64,000 nt of DNA, from contig NZ_QGDS01000001.1 in assembly GCF_003149105.1 (NCBI RefSeq), positions 15,334 to 79,333 on the forward strand, read 5' to 3'. The position numbers and the translations under genes were made by a program. The DNA is from Faecalicatena contorta. Its GTDB lineage: Bacteria > Bacillota > Clostridia > Lachnospirales > Lachnospiraceae. The notes beneath the pieces were generated by a model, which saw only the letters and a program-made list of their open reading frames with translations, ran no database searches and was not told the DNA's origin. This document shows positions 35,233 to 44,600 of this stretch, one piece after another; the first letter of the stretch is position 1; each line of letters begins with the position of its first letter.

Positions 35233-35316
35233 CTGTTCATAGTTCTGAACAGATACAATTTCTAAAAATAGACTCAGAAGGGGTCCGGTCTAATATAGGA
35301 CTGGATCCCTTTTATA
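35233..35316 (+). terminator. Hairpin pair and terminator between gapA and pgk
   Basis: CTGTTCA/TGAACAG (35233-35252) forms a first hairpin, followed by GATAC as in the leader at 46140. The second stem pairs 35278-35290 with 35299-35311 (13 bp with two G-U pairs) and ends in TTTT. Partial read-through into pgk would give differential expression. Confidence 0.75.
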
Positions 35317-35335
35317 CTATATAGGAGGCAATAGT

Positions 35336-36529
35336 ATGCTCAACAAAAAATCAGTAGATGATATTAATGTAAATGGTAAAAGAGTCCTGGTAAGATGTGA
35401 TTTTAATGTACCGTTGATTGACGGCAAGATTACGGACGAGAACCGTCTTGTAGCTGCACTTCCCACAATCAAAAAGCTGGTTGCAGATGGCGGGAAAGTG
35501 ATTCTCTGCTCTCATTTGGGTAAACCTAAGGGACAGCCTCTTCCGGAATTATCTCTTGCACCGGTAGCGGTCAGATTATCCGACCTGCTTGGACAAGAGG
35601 TAAAATTTGCAGCAGACCCAGAAGTAGTGGGAGCCAATGCAAAAGCGGCAGTAGAGGCTATGAAGGATGGGGATATCGTTCTTCTGGAGAATACACGTTA
35701 TAGAGCAGAAGAGACAAAGAACGGCGAGGCATTCAGTAAAGACCTGGCATCTCTCTGCGACATATTTGTTAATGATGCGTTTGGAACAGCACATAGAGCA
35801 CATTGTTCTAATGTAGGTGTTACACAGTTTGTTGATACCGCAGTGGTTGGATACTTAATGCAGAAGGAAATTGATTTCCTGGGCAATGCAGTGGAAAATC
35901 CGGAAAGACCGTTTGTTGCTATTCTTGGCGGAGCCAAAGTATCCAGTAAACTTTCTGTAATCGAGAATCTTTTGGATAAAGTAGATACTCTCATTATCGG
36001 CGGAGGAATGTCCTACACATTCAGTAAGGCTCAGGGCGGCAGCGTTGGAAAATCCCTTCTGGAAGAGGATTACTGCCAGTATGCACTGGATATGGTTAAA
36101 AAAGCAGAGGAAAAAGGCGTGAAGCTGCTTCTTCCTGTTGACAATGTGATTGCAGATGACTTCTCCAATGATGCAAACTCAAAAGTTGTAGGCAGCGGAG
36201 AAATTCCGGACGACTGGGAAGGACTGGACATTGGACCTGAGACAGCGAAATTATTTGCTGATGCAGTAAAGAGTGCTAAGACCGTAGTATGGAACGGGCC
36301 AATGGGATGCTTTGAAATGCCGAAATTTGCAGTTGGTACAGAGGCAGTGGCAAAAGCACTTGCTGATACAGATGCAGTTACAATCATCGGCGGCGGAGAT
36401 TCTGCAGCAGCCATAAATCAATTGGGATACGGAGATAAAATGACACATATCTCCACAGGCGGCGGCGCATCCCTGGAATTCCTCGAAGGAAAAGAACTTC
36501 CGGGAGTAGCGGCAGCAAATGATAAGTAA
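35336..36529 (+). CDS. pgk: Phosphoglycerate kinase
   Basis: Transfers the acyl phosphate of 1,3-bisphosphoglycerate to ADP, 397 aa, the usual bacterial length. The N-terminal domain has [12 protein letters not shown] and SHLGKPKG, and the C-terminal nucleotide domain has [15 protein letters not shown] and [26 protein letters not shown] precedes the ATG. It lies between gapA and tpiA in the common clostridial order. A family A repeat begins at its stop codon. Confidence 0.97.
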   Translation: MLNKKSVDDINVNGKRVLVRCDFNVPLIDGKITDENRLVAALPTIKKLVADGGKVILCSHLGKPKGQPLPELSLAPVAVRLSDLLGQEVKFAADPEVVGANAKAAVEAMKDGDIVLLENTRYRAEETKNGEAFSKDLASLCDIFVNDAFGTAHRAHCSNVGVTQFVDTAVVGYLMQKEIDFLGNAVENPERPFVAILGGAKVSSKLSVIENLLDKVDTLIIGGGMSYTFSKAQGGSVGKSLLEEDYCQYALDMVKKAEEKGVKLLLPVDNVIADDFSNDANSKVVGSGEIPDDWEGLDIGPETAKLFADAVKSAKTVVWNGPMGCFEMPKFAVGTEAVAKALADTDAVTIIGGGDSAAAINQLGYGDKMTHISTGGGASLEFLEGKELPGVAAANDK

Positions 36530-36633
36530 AAAGCTTGGCGAAGTTTTTTTGAGCCTAGCGTTTACTTAGTCCGCCGACCTTGGTGAGGTAGTTACGAGCC
36601 TAGTGAGACGGACATCCCGTAAAAGCTTGGCGA
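36529..36633 (-). repeat. Hairpin repeat, family A, copy 3 (pgk-tpiA gap)
   Basis: AAAAGCTTGGCGA occurs at 36529-36541 and again at 36621-36633. Between them GCTTGGC/GCCTAGC (36533-36539, 36553-36559) and CTTGG/CCTAG (36579-36603 region) form hairpins with the same single mismatch as the other copies; on the minus strand the first loop reads CTCAAAAAAACTTC. It fills almost all of the 140-bp gap. Confidence 0.6.
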
Positions 36634-36669
36634 GTCAGATATTATTAAAAGTATAGAAGGAGATATATT

Positions 36670-37419
36670 ATGTCAAGAAAGAAAATCGTTGCAGGAAATT
36701 GGAAGATGAACAAGACTCCCAGTGAGGCAGTTGCACTGGTAGAGGAGTTAAAACCATTAGTAGCAAGTGAAGATGTAGATGTTGTATTCTGTGTGCCTGC
36801 AATCGACATTATTCCTGTTGTTGAGGCTGTAAAGGGAAGTAATATCCAGGTTGGTGCTGAGAACATGTATTTTGAGGAGAGCGGAGCTTACACAGGTGAG
36901 ATTTCTCCTGCTATGCTTGTAGACGCAGGTGTAAAATATGTTGTTCTTGGACATTCTGAGAGAAGAGAATACTTTGGCGAGACAAATGAAGATGTAAACA
37001 AAAAGGTTTTGAAGGCATTTGAACATAATATTACACCAATTATGTGCTGCGGAGAATCTCTGGAACAGAGAGAGCAGGGCGTGACAATGGACTTTATCCG
37101 CCAGCAGGTAAAGGTTGGTTTCCAGAACGTGACCGCAGATCAGGCTAAGACAGCAGTTATTGCATATGAGCCAATCTGGGCAATCGGGACAGGTAAGACA
37201 GCTACTACAGAGCAGGCTCAGGAAGTTTGCGCAGAAATCCGTGCATGTATCGCAGAAGTTTATGATGAAGCCACAGCAGAAGCAATCCGCATCCAGTACG
37301 GCGGTTCCGTAAATGCTTCTACAGCAGCAGAATTATTTGCACAGGCTGATATCGACGGCGGTCTTGTAGGCGGAGCATCTCTGAAAGCTGAATTTGGGAA
37401 AATTGTAAACTATAAATAA
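36670..37419 (+). CDS. tpiA: Triosephosphate isomerase
   Basis: Interconverts dihydroxyacetone phosphate and glyceraldehyde 3-phosphate, 249 aa. AGNWKMNK holds the substrate Lys, VLGHSERR the electrophilic His, and [15 protein letters not shown] the catalytic Glu plus the mobile loop. IQYGGSVN and GGLVGGASL form the phosphate-binding end. AGAAGGAG lies before the ATG. Third gene of the glycolysis block, followed by a terminator and a large inverted-repeat element. Confidence 0.98.
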   Translation: MSRKKIVAGNWKMNKTPSEAVALVEELKPLVASEDVDVVFCVPAIDIIPVVEAVKGSNIQVGAENMYFEESGAYTGEISPAMLVDAGVKYVVLGHSERREYFGETNEDVNKKVLKAFEHNITPIMCCGESLEQREQGVTMDFIRQQVKVGFQNVTADQAKTAVIAYEPIWAIGTGKTATTEQAQEVCAEIRACIAEVYDEATAEAIRIQYGGSVNASTAAELFAQADIDGGLVGGASLKAEFGKIVNYK

Positions 37420-37487
37420 GAAACAAATGCAGATATCAGCACAGATTGATAGGGCATAACATATGCCGTGCAATTTGTGAGGAAGGG

Positions 37488-37526
37488 AATCGTGGGGGGC
37501 CGCAGTAACAGCTCGCCACGATTTTT
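37488..37526 (+). terminator. tpiA terminator
   Basis: AATCGTGG (37488-37495) pairs with CCACGATT (37516-37523) and is followed by TTTG. The T run also begins the outer arm of the next element. Confidence 0.7.
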
Positions 37527-37672
37527 GTTACAGTTCAGCCATGCAAATTTTCAGTATCATGTTAAGGAGAAAGTTTGCTTGCGTATGAGCATGATACTGA
37601 AAATTTATTTGGCGCTCTGCCCAAGCGAGATGGAACGAAGTGGAGTTGAGCTTGTGGCTGAACTGTAACAAA
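37524..37672. repeat. Nested inverted-repeat element, family D, 149 bp
   Basis: The outer arms TTTGTTACAGTTCAGCCA (37524-37541) and 37655-37672 are perfect 18-bp complements. The inner arms AAATTTTCAGTATCATG (37545-37561) and 37590-37606 are perfect 17-bp complements. AAATTTTCAG recurs twice more up to 37700. A related half-site TGGCTGAACTGTTACG lies at 59917-59932. There is no transposase; it resembles a MITE or a structured RNA. Confidence 0.75.
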
Positions 37673-37721
37673 TTTTCAGTCATATAAATTTTCAGCTTTG
37701 TGAAGAAAGAGAGGGCAGAAT

Positions 37722-38543
37722 ATGCAGTATGAGATAATACCGGTTCAGGTGAAAGGATCCGCACCTGATACAAAGTTTTATGCTTACATTTTGGATGATA
37801 TAAAAGGTGCTCCATGTGGATCTGCCCGTCCCATGGTGATTCTATGTCCCGGAGGAGGGTATGGGAAGACCAGTGACAGGGAGGCGGAACCTATTGCAAT
37901 GAAGCTTTTGGCCATGGGTTATCATGTGGGGATACTGAGGTATTCTGTAGCTCCTGCAAGATTTCCCGCAGCACTTCTGGAACTTGCGGAAGTGATGAAA
38001 CTGGTTCATGAAAACAGAAAAAAGTGGCAGGTGGATATCAATCAGATATTTGTGCAGGGCTCTTCCGCAGGAGGACATTTGGCAGCAAGCCTGGGAGTAT
38101 TCTGGAATCAGCCCTTCCTATATGAAAAGGCTGGAGTGGCACCGGAGGTTTTAAAGCCCCGGGGACTAATTTTAAATTATCCGGTGATTACATCAGACAA
38201 AGAATATATCAATGAGGAAAGCTTCCGGAATCTTTTGGGGGCCCAGTATGAGTCGGAAAAGGAAAAGGTGTCTGTTGAAAAACTGGTCACACCGGCTATG
38301 CCGCCCTGCTTTATCTGGCATACGTTTACAGATGAAGCGGTCCCCGTGGAGAATGTTCTGCTTCTGACCCGGGCTTTAAAAAAGTCAGGAGTATCTGCGG
38401 AACTTCATGTCTATTCGGAAGGGGAGCACGGATTGTCCCTTGGTGATGAGACAACGGCGAGAGCAGACGGAAGTAAAATCTGTGAACCAATTCAGTCCTG
38501 GATTGATTTGCTTGGAATCTGGCTAAAAGGGATGACTGAATAA
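37722..38543 (+). CDS. Alpha/beta hydrolase, acetyl-esterase type
   Basis: Serine hydrolase of 273 aa related to acetyl-xylan esterases and BD-FAE-like enzymes. PGGGYG forms the oxyanion strand, Ser is in the elbow QGSSAGGHLAA, Asp in WHTFTDEAVPVENV and His in EGEHGLSLG. No signal peptide, so it acts on imported or intracellular esters. It interrupts the glycolysis block between tpiA and gpmI, with its own likely promoter masked by the repeat. Substrate not assignable. Confidence 0.85.
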   Translation: MQYEIIPVQVKGSAPDTKFYAYILDDIKGAPCGSARPMVILCPGGGYGKTSDREAEPIAMKLLAMGYHVGILRYSVAPARFPAALLELAEVMKLVHENRKKWQVDINQIFVQGSSAGGHLAASLGVFWNQPFLYEKAGVAPEVLKPRGLILNYPVITSDKEYINEESFRNLLGAQYESEKEKVSVEKLVTPAMPPCFIWHTFTDEAVPVENVLLLTRALKKSGVSAELHVYSEGEHGLSLGDETTARADGSKICEPIQSWIDLLGIWLKGMTE

Positions 38544-38618
38544 ATGAGAATTGCAAAAGGCTGGAAAAACATGTACAATGAATACCGGAATGAATAATTC
38601 GGATGAAGGAGAAAAGAT

Positions 38619-40157
38619 ATGAGTAAAAAACCAACTGTATTAATGATATTAGATGGGTATGGATTAAATGACAAAACTGCCGGAAATGCTGTGGCAGAGG
38701 CAAGTACACCGGTTATGGATAAATTAATGGCAGAATGCCCGTTTGTAAAAGGAAATGCCAGCGGATTGTCAGTGGGACTGCCTGACGGACAGATGGGAAA
38801 TTCAGAAGTTGGACATTTGAATATGGGAGCAGGCCGTATTGTTTATCAGGACCTGACTAAGATTACAAAGTCTATTCAGGATGGTGACTTTTTTGAAAAT
38901 GAAGCACTTCTTGCTGCCTGCAAGAATGCAAAAGATAATAATTCCGCCCTGCATATGTTCGGGCTTGTTTCCGATGGTGGCGTACACAGCCACAATGAGC
39001 ATATTTATGGTCTTTTAGAACTTGCAAAAAAGCAGGGGATTGAAAAGGTATATGTACACTGCTTCTTGGACGGACGTGATACACCTCCTTCTTCAGGGAA
39101 GGAATATGTAGAGCAGCTGGAAGCAAAGATGAAGGAGATTGGAGCAGGAGAGGTTGCAAGCGTGATGGGACGCTACTATGCAATGGATAGAGATAACCGC
39201 TGGGACCGCGTGGAAAAGGCATACAGGGCTCTTGTAAAGGGCGAGGGAGAGACAGCAGAATCAGGACCCGCAGGAATCCAGGCTTCTTATGATGCAGGCG
39301 CCACAGATGAGTTCGTACTGCCTACTGTAGTTATGAAAAATGGATTACCGGTTGCGGCAATCAAAGATGATGATTCTGTTATTTTCTTTAATTTCCGTCC
39401 GGACCGTGCGAGGGAAATCACAAGAACATTCTGTGATGATCATTTTGAAGGATTTGACAGAGGCCCCCGTGTTAAGACAACTTTTGTGTGTTTTACGAAT
39501 TATGATGTGACAATTGGAAACAAATTAGTTGCATTTGAAAAAGAAGAAATTACAAACACATTTGGGGAATTTCTTGCTAAAAATCATAAAACACAGGCAC
39601 GTATTGCAGAGACAGAAAAGTATGCCCATGTAACCTTCTTTTTCAATGGAGGCGTGGAAGAACCCAATGAAGGTGAAGACAGAATCCTTGTAAAATCACC
39701 CAAAGTTGCTACCTATGATTTGAAACCGGAGATGAGTGCCTTTGAGGTGTGCGATAAGCTGGTTGAGGCGGTGAAATCTGATAAATATGACGTCATTATC
39801 ATTAACTTTGCAAATCCGGATATGGTAGGCCATACTGGAGTGGAAACAGCTGCAATCGCAGCCATAGAAGCTGTTGATGAGTGTGTAGGCAGAACCGTGG
39901 AGGCTGTAAAGGAAGTGAATGGACAGATGTTCATTTGTGCAGACCATGGAAATGCAGAGCAGTTGATTGATGATGAAACAGGAGAGCCATTTACCGCTCA
40001 TACGACCAATCCGGTGCCGTTTCTTCTTGTAAATGCAGATCCGGCTTACAAACTGAGAGAAGGGGGCTGCCTGGCTGACATTGCTCCTACTTTGATAGAC
40101 CTGATGGGAATGGAGCAGCCAAAAGAAATGACCGGAAAATCCCTGCTGATAAAGTAG
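38619..40157 (+). CDS. gpmI: 2,3-bisphosphoglycerate-independent phosphoglycerate mutase
   Basis: Mn-dependent isomerisation of 3- to 2-phosphoglycerate, 512 aa. MILDGYGL begins the phosphatase domain with its metal Asp. Ser62 in MGNSEVGHLNMGAGR is the phosphoserine nucleophile. DGRDTPPSSG and RYYAMDRDNRW lie in the transferase domain, and CADHGNAEQL plus AHTTNPVPF supply C-terminal metal ligands. GAAGGAG precedes the ATG. No enolase gene is in the window. A family B hairpin follows the stop. Confidence 0.97.
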   Translation: MSKKPTVLMILDGYGLNDKTAGNAVAEASTPVMDKLMAECPFVKGNASGLSVGLPDGQMGNSEVGHLNMGAGRIVYQDLTKITKSIQDGDFFENEALLAACKNAKDNNSALHMFGLVSDGGVHSHNEHIYGLLELAKKQGIEKVYVHCFLDGRDTPPSSGKEYVEQLEAKMKEIGAGEVASVMGRYYAMDRDNRWDRVEKAYRALVKGEGETAESGPAGIQASYDAGATDEFVLPTVVMKNGLPVAAIKDDDSVIFFNFRPDRAREITRTFCDDHFEGFDRGPRVKTTFVCFTNYDVTIGNKLVAFEKEEITNTFGEFLAKNHKTQARIAETEKYAHVTFFFNGGVEEPNEGEDRILVKSPKVATYDLKPEMSAFEVCDKLVEAVKSDKYDVIIINFANPDMVGHTGVETAAIAAIEAVDECVGRTVEAVKEVNGQMFICADHGNAEQLIDDETGEPFTAHTTNPVPFLLVNADPAYKLREGGCLADIAPTLIDLMGMEQPKEMTGKSLLIK

Positions 40158-40158
40158 A

Positions 40159-40185
40159 CTTATTGAACGGCTAATGTTCAATAAG
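40159..40185. repeat. Hairpin repeat, family B, copy 2
   Basis: CTTATTGAAC (40159-40168) and GTTCAATAAG (40176-40185) are perfect 10-bp arms around the loop GGCTAAT. The pyruvate kinase terminator holds the same design with loop TACTAAT. It lies 1 bp after the gpmI stop and lacks a T run. A further partial GTTCAATGAG is at 40200-40209. Confidence 0.65.
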
Positions 40186-40235
40186 AGGAGCTCAATGAAT
40201 GTTCAATGAGAGAAGAATAGAGGGCTGGTGAGTAG

Positions 40236-40739
40236 ATGTATGATAAACTGACAAAAGGCGATATAAAAAAGATTGAGGAAGAAATTGAGCACCGTAAATT
40301 GGTGGTGCGGAAACAGGCTATTGAGGCTGTGAAGGAAGCACGGGCTCACGGTGATTTGAGTGAAAACTTTGAGTATCATGCGGCGAAGAAGGATAAGAAT
40401 AAAAATGAGAGCCGTATCCGGTATCTTGAGAGAATGCTGAAGACTGCAGTGATTGTGGAAGACAGTTCACGTGAAGACGAGGTTGGAATTAATAATACAG
40501 TAGAATTATACTATGAAGATGATGATGAGGTGGAAACATACCGCCTTGTCACATCGGTGCGGGGAAGCTCCATCAACGGGCGGATCAGCATTGAATCCCC
40601 AATCGGAAAAGCCATATTGGGACATAAGCTAAATGACAGGGTATATGTGAAGGTAAATAACGATTTTGGCTATTATGTTGTGATTCGCAGAATCATAAAT
40701 ACCCAGGAAGAAGAGGAAGAAAAAATCAGAAGCTTTTGA
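40236..40739 (+). CDS. greA: Transcript cleavage factor GreA/GreB family
   Basis: Rescues backtracked RNA polymerase by stimulating transcript cleavage; 167 aa. The N-terminal coiled coil (about residues 5-80) carries the tip ARAHGDLSENFEYHAAK with the catalytic Asp and Glu. The C-terminal FKBP-like domain has SPIGKAILG. The spacing and length fit GreA, but the acidic EDDDEVETYRL insertion and short tail EEEEEKIRSF differ from canonical GreA, so it may be a second Gre paralogue. It starts 16 bp before the HAD gene. Confidence 0.88.
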   Translation: MYDKLTKGDIKKIEEEIEHRKLVVRKQAIEAVKEARAHGDLSENFEYHAAKKDKNKNESRIRYLERMLKTAVIVEDSSREDEVGINNTVELYYEDDDEVETYRLVTSVRGSSINGRISIESPIGKAILGHKLNDRVYVKVNNDFGYYVVIRRIINTQEEEEEKIRSF

Positions 40740-40755
40740 CCGAAAGGAGGAATTT

Positions 40756-41421
40756 ATGGAGATAAAAACAGTCCTGTTTGATTTGGACGGAACTTTAACA
40801 GATTCTGGTACTGGAATTACAAATAGCGTAAACTACGCTTTGAAAAAATATGGAATGGAAGTAGAGAATCCTTCAAAACTCCGTCATTTCATCGGGCCGC
40901 CTTTAAAAGAGCAGTTACGGGTACACTGTGGTATTTCTGAGGAAGAAAGCAATCAGGCGGTTGCTTATTACCGGGAATACTATACGGAAAAGGGGATTTT
41001 TGAAAATGAAGTTTATGAAGGAATCCCTGAACTGCTTCAGGCCTTGAAAAGTGCCGGAAAGACCGTTATCATGGCTACATCCAAACCCGAAAAGTATGCC
41101 AAAATCATAGCAGACCATTTTAATATTTCTCAATATTTTGACTTTATAGGCGGAAGCCTGATGGACGGAACCCGGACAAAAAAGTCGGAAGTCATAGAAT
41201 ATGCCCTAAAGGAATGTAAAATACAAGACAGGGAGAGTACCTTGATGATTGGTGACAGACGCTATGATATCCAGGGAGCAAAAGAGTTAAACATCCATTC
41301 CATGGGTGTGTTATACGGCTATGGTACCAGAGAAGAACTAGAAAGTGCAGGGGCAGATATCATCATAAAAACCCCTGGGGAAGCAGCCGGATACTTAAAT
41401 ATCAGTATTAATAAATCATAA
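40756..41421 (+). CDS. HAD phosphatase, phosphoglycolate phosphatase-like
   Basis: Haloacid dehalogenase-type phosphatase of 221 aa. Motif I LFDLDGTLTDSG with nucleophile Asp, motif II MATSKP, motif III Lys in KKSEVI and motif IV MIGDRRYDIQGAKE are all present, with a helical cap between residues 15 and 85. This group includes Gph and pyrophosphatase/5'-nucleotidase-like enzymes; the substrate cannot be set. AAAGGAGG precedes the ATG. Likely co-transcribed with greA. Confidence 0.88.
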   Translation: MEIKTVLFDLDGTLTDSGTGITNSVNYALKKYGMEVENPSKLRHFIGPPLKEQLRVHCGISEEESNQAVAYYREYYTEKGIFENEVYEGIPELLQALKSAGKTVIMATSKPEKYAKIIADHFNISQYFDFIGGSLMDGTRTKKSEVIEYALKECKIQDRESTLMIGDRRYDIQGAKELNIHSMGVLYGYGTREELESAGADIIIKTPGEAAGYLNISINKS

Positions 41422-41446
41422 ATCTTGCCTATATTAGGCAAAAATA

Positions 41447-41516
41447 AAAGGCTCGGTGGATACAGAACTCAAGTACGTTTCGATGTACTTGAAGCTTGTA
41501 TCTGCCGGGCCTTTTT
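41447..41516 (+). terminator. Large terminator after the HAD gene
   Basis: AAAGGCTCGG (41447-41456) pairs with the segment ending CCGGGCCTTT (41505-41514). An inner hairpin CAAGTAC/GTACTTG sits at its apex, and TTTTT follows. A small extra hairpin TTGCCTA/TAGGCAA lies at 41425-41441. Confidence 0.85.
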
Positions 41517-41536
41517 GGTTTTAAAATTTGATTACC

Positions 41537-41606
41537 GCAGCGCCTAGATTACGTTTACTACGTTTTCTATACTCTGTTTACTGCAGCCTCTAAATTCCGC
41601 TTACTA
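41537..41606. repeat. Degenerate tandem repeat at the activase 3' end
   Basis: Two 24-base units (41537-41560 and 41583-41606) match at 19 positions; a 22-base middle unit shares only the GTTTACT-type end. The activase stop codon on the minus strand lies inside the third unit. Confidence 0.4.
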
Positions 41607-44600
41607 CAGCCGCGCCGCCTACTGACTTGGCAGGCTGTGATTCTACATTTTCCACGGTGCCTTTTACTTCGTTTTCCAGATTTTTATTTGCCGTTGAAAG
41701 CATCAGCTTAATCCGGTTCAGCTGATTTACTTCACTTGCTCCCGGGTCAAAATCAATGGCAACCACATTAGACTGGGGATATACCCGGCGCAGCTCTTTG
41801 ATGACTCCTTTTCCTACCACGTGGTTGGGCAGGCACGCAAAAGGCTGGGTACATACAATATTACCGGCCCCGCTATGTATCAGTTCCAGCATCTCACCGG
41901 TCAGGAACCAGCCTTCACCAGTTTGATTTCCGATAGATACGAATTCAGATGCCATTTTTGCCAGGTTCTCAATACGGGCAGGCGGATCAAAATGTCTGCT
42001 GGCTTCAAATGCGCTGGATGCCGGTGAACGGAACCATTCCAGAGCTTTTATTCCCAGGTTTCCAATTCTTGCTTTTGATTTTGCAAATCCCAAATGAGAC
42101 ACTTTGAAGTTTTGGTTGTAGAAGCAATAGAGCAGGAAATCCAGCAAATCTGGAACCACAGCTTCTGCACCTTCATTTTCCAGCAGCTCTACAAGGTGGT
42201 TATTTGCGGCCGGAAGGAATTTTACAAGGATTTCTCCGACTACACCAACCCGGGGTTTCTTTACATTCAAGATTTCAATTGTATCAAAATCATGAATGAT
42301 TTCCCGGCAAAGCTTTTTGAATTTATGTCTGGACGGATATCCGCCGGAAAGAAATTCTTTACATATTTTTGCCCATTTTCTGTGGATGGCATCCGTTGTC
42401 CCCGGCACTTTTTCATAAGGACGCATGCGATAAACACATTTCATGAAAATGTCGCCTAAGACAGCAGCGTATATACCTCTGAGAGCCAAAGCAGGTGTTA
42501 TCTTAAAACCAGGGTTTCCTTCCAGTCCGCTCAGATTAATGGAGATTACAGGAATATGTGCATATCCCGCTTTCTTCAATGCACGCCTGATGAAACCTAT
42601 GTAATTGGATGCACGGCATCCGCCTCCGGTCTGGCTGATAATAACGGCAAGCTTATCGGTATTATATTTTCCGGATAAAATCGCTTCCATAATCTGTCCT
42701 ACCACCATAAGGGAAGGATAGCAGGCATCGTTGTTTACGTATTTCAGGCCTACATCTACGGCCTGCTTATTGTCATTTGGAAGTACTTCCACTTTATAGC
42801 CGGAAGCCTGGAATGCAGGTTCCAGCAGCTCAAAATGCATAGGAGACATCTGAGGGCAGAGGATTGTATAGGACTTGCGCATCTCCTTTGTAAATGGTAC
42901 TTTTTCTATGGAGGACGTATGCATCTCCCTCTTTGTATTGCGCTGTTCTCTGACACGGATAGCAGCAAGCAGAGAGCGGACACGGATTCTGGCTGCTCCC
43001 AGATTATTGACCTCATCGATTTTCAATGAAGTATATATTTTATCTGAGCGGGTCAGAATCTCTTCAACCTGATCAGTTGTTACAGCATCCAGGCCGCATC
43101 CGAAGGAGTTTAACTGAATCAGATCCAGATTTTCCTTTGTTTTTACATAATTTGCCGCAGCATATAAGCGGGAATGGTACATCCACTGGTCCATGACATT
43201 TAAAGGACGTTCAACAGGCTGAAGATGGGAGACTGAATCCTCCGTCAATACGGCAATGTTGTAAGAATTCACCAGCTCAGGCAGTCCGTGATTGACTTCA
43301 GGGTCAATGTGGTATGGACGTCCGGCCAATACAATACCCCGGTTTCCCGTCTCATCCAGAAACTTGATAGTTTCTTCGCCTTTTCGGCGCATATCTTCAC
43401 CGCATGCTTTTAGCTCCGCCCATGCATCATGGACTGCATCCCGAATCTCATTCTCAGGAATAGAGAACTTTTCCGAAAGCTCTTCAGTCAGGCGGCTGTG
43501 AAGAATCTCTTCATTTGCGAAGGAGAGGAAAGGATGGATAAAATCCACTTCACCGTGTACAATGGAGTCCATATTGTTCTTAATATTTTCCGGATAAGAG
43601 GTTACAATCGGGCAGTTGTAATGGTTATTGGCATCCTCAAATTCATTTCTTTCATATGAAACAGAAGGATAGAAAATCTGCCGGATTCCTTCATTAATCA
43701 GCCATTGCACATGTCCATGTGCCAGCTTTGCCGGATAACATTCTGATTCACTTGGAATAGAATCAATTCCAAGCTCATAGGTTTTTCGCGTAGAGGCAGG
43801 GGATAACACAACCCGGAACCCTAACTTAGTGAAAAATGTGAACCAGAAAGGATAATTCTCGTACATATTTAAAACCCGGGGAATTCCAATAATACCGCGT
43901 TTTGCTTCGGATTCCTCCAAAGGGGTGTAGCCTAAATACCGCTGGCTCTTATACTCAAAAAGATTTGGCAGCCCGTTCCCGGCTTTTTCTTTTCCAAGCC
44001 CTTTTTCACAGCGGTTTCCGGTGATGAAACGACGTTTGCCGCTGAAATGGCTGACAGTCAGGCGGCAGTTATTTGTACATCTTTTACATTTGGTCATGGT
44101 GGTAGTATATTCCAATGCTTCAATTTCATCAATGCTCAGCATTGTAGTACCTTCACATTCCACATATCGTTCCCGGGCGATTAAAGCAGCCCCGAAGGCT
44201 CCCATGATCCCTGCAATATCGGGACGGATGGCCTCGCAGTTTGCGATTTTTTCAAAGCTGCGCAGCACAGCGTTATTGTAAAAGGTTCCGCCCTGCACTA
44301 CAATATGGTTTCCGAGTTCGGAAGCATCAGATACCTTTATAACCTTAAACAGTGCATTTTTAATGACAGAATAAGCGAGACCTGCGGAAATATCAGCGAC
44401 TTCAGCACCCTCTTTCTGGGCCTGTTTTACCTTGGAATTCATGAATACAGTACAGCGTGTACCAAGATCAATTGGGTTTTTGGCGTAAAGAGCTTCCTGG
44501 GCAAAATCTTCTACGGAATAATTCAGAGATTTTGCAAAGGTTTCGATGAAAGAACCACACCCGGAGGAGCAGGCTTCATTTAACTGCACGCTGTCAACTG

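Noticed and set aside
36529-36633. Possible CRISPR-like direct repeat AAAAGCTTGGCGA
   Set aside because: Only two copies, about 92 bp apart, and part of a hairpin element; no cas genes or regular spacers in the window.
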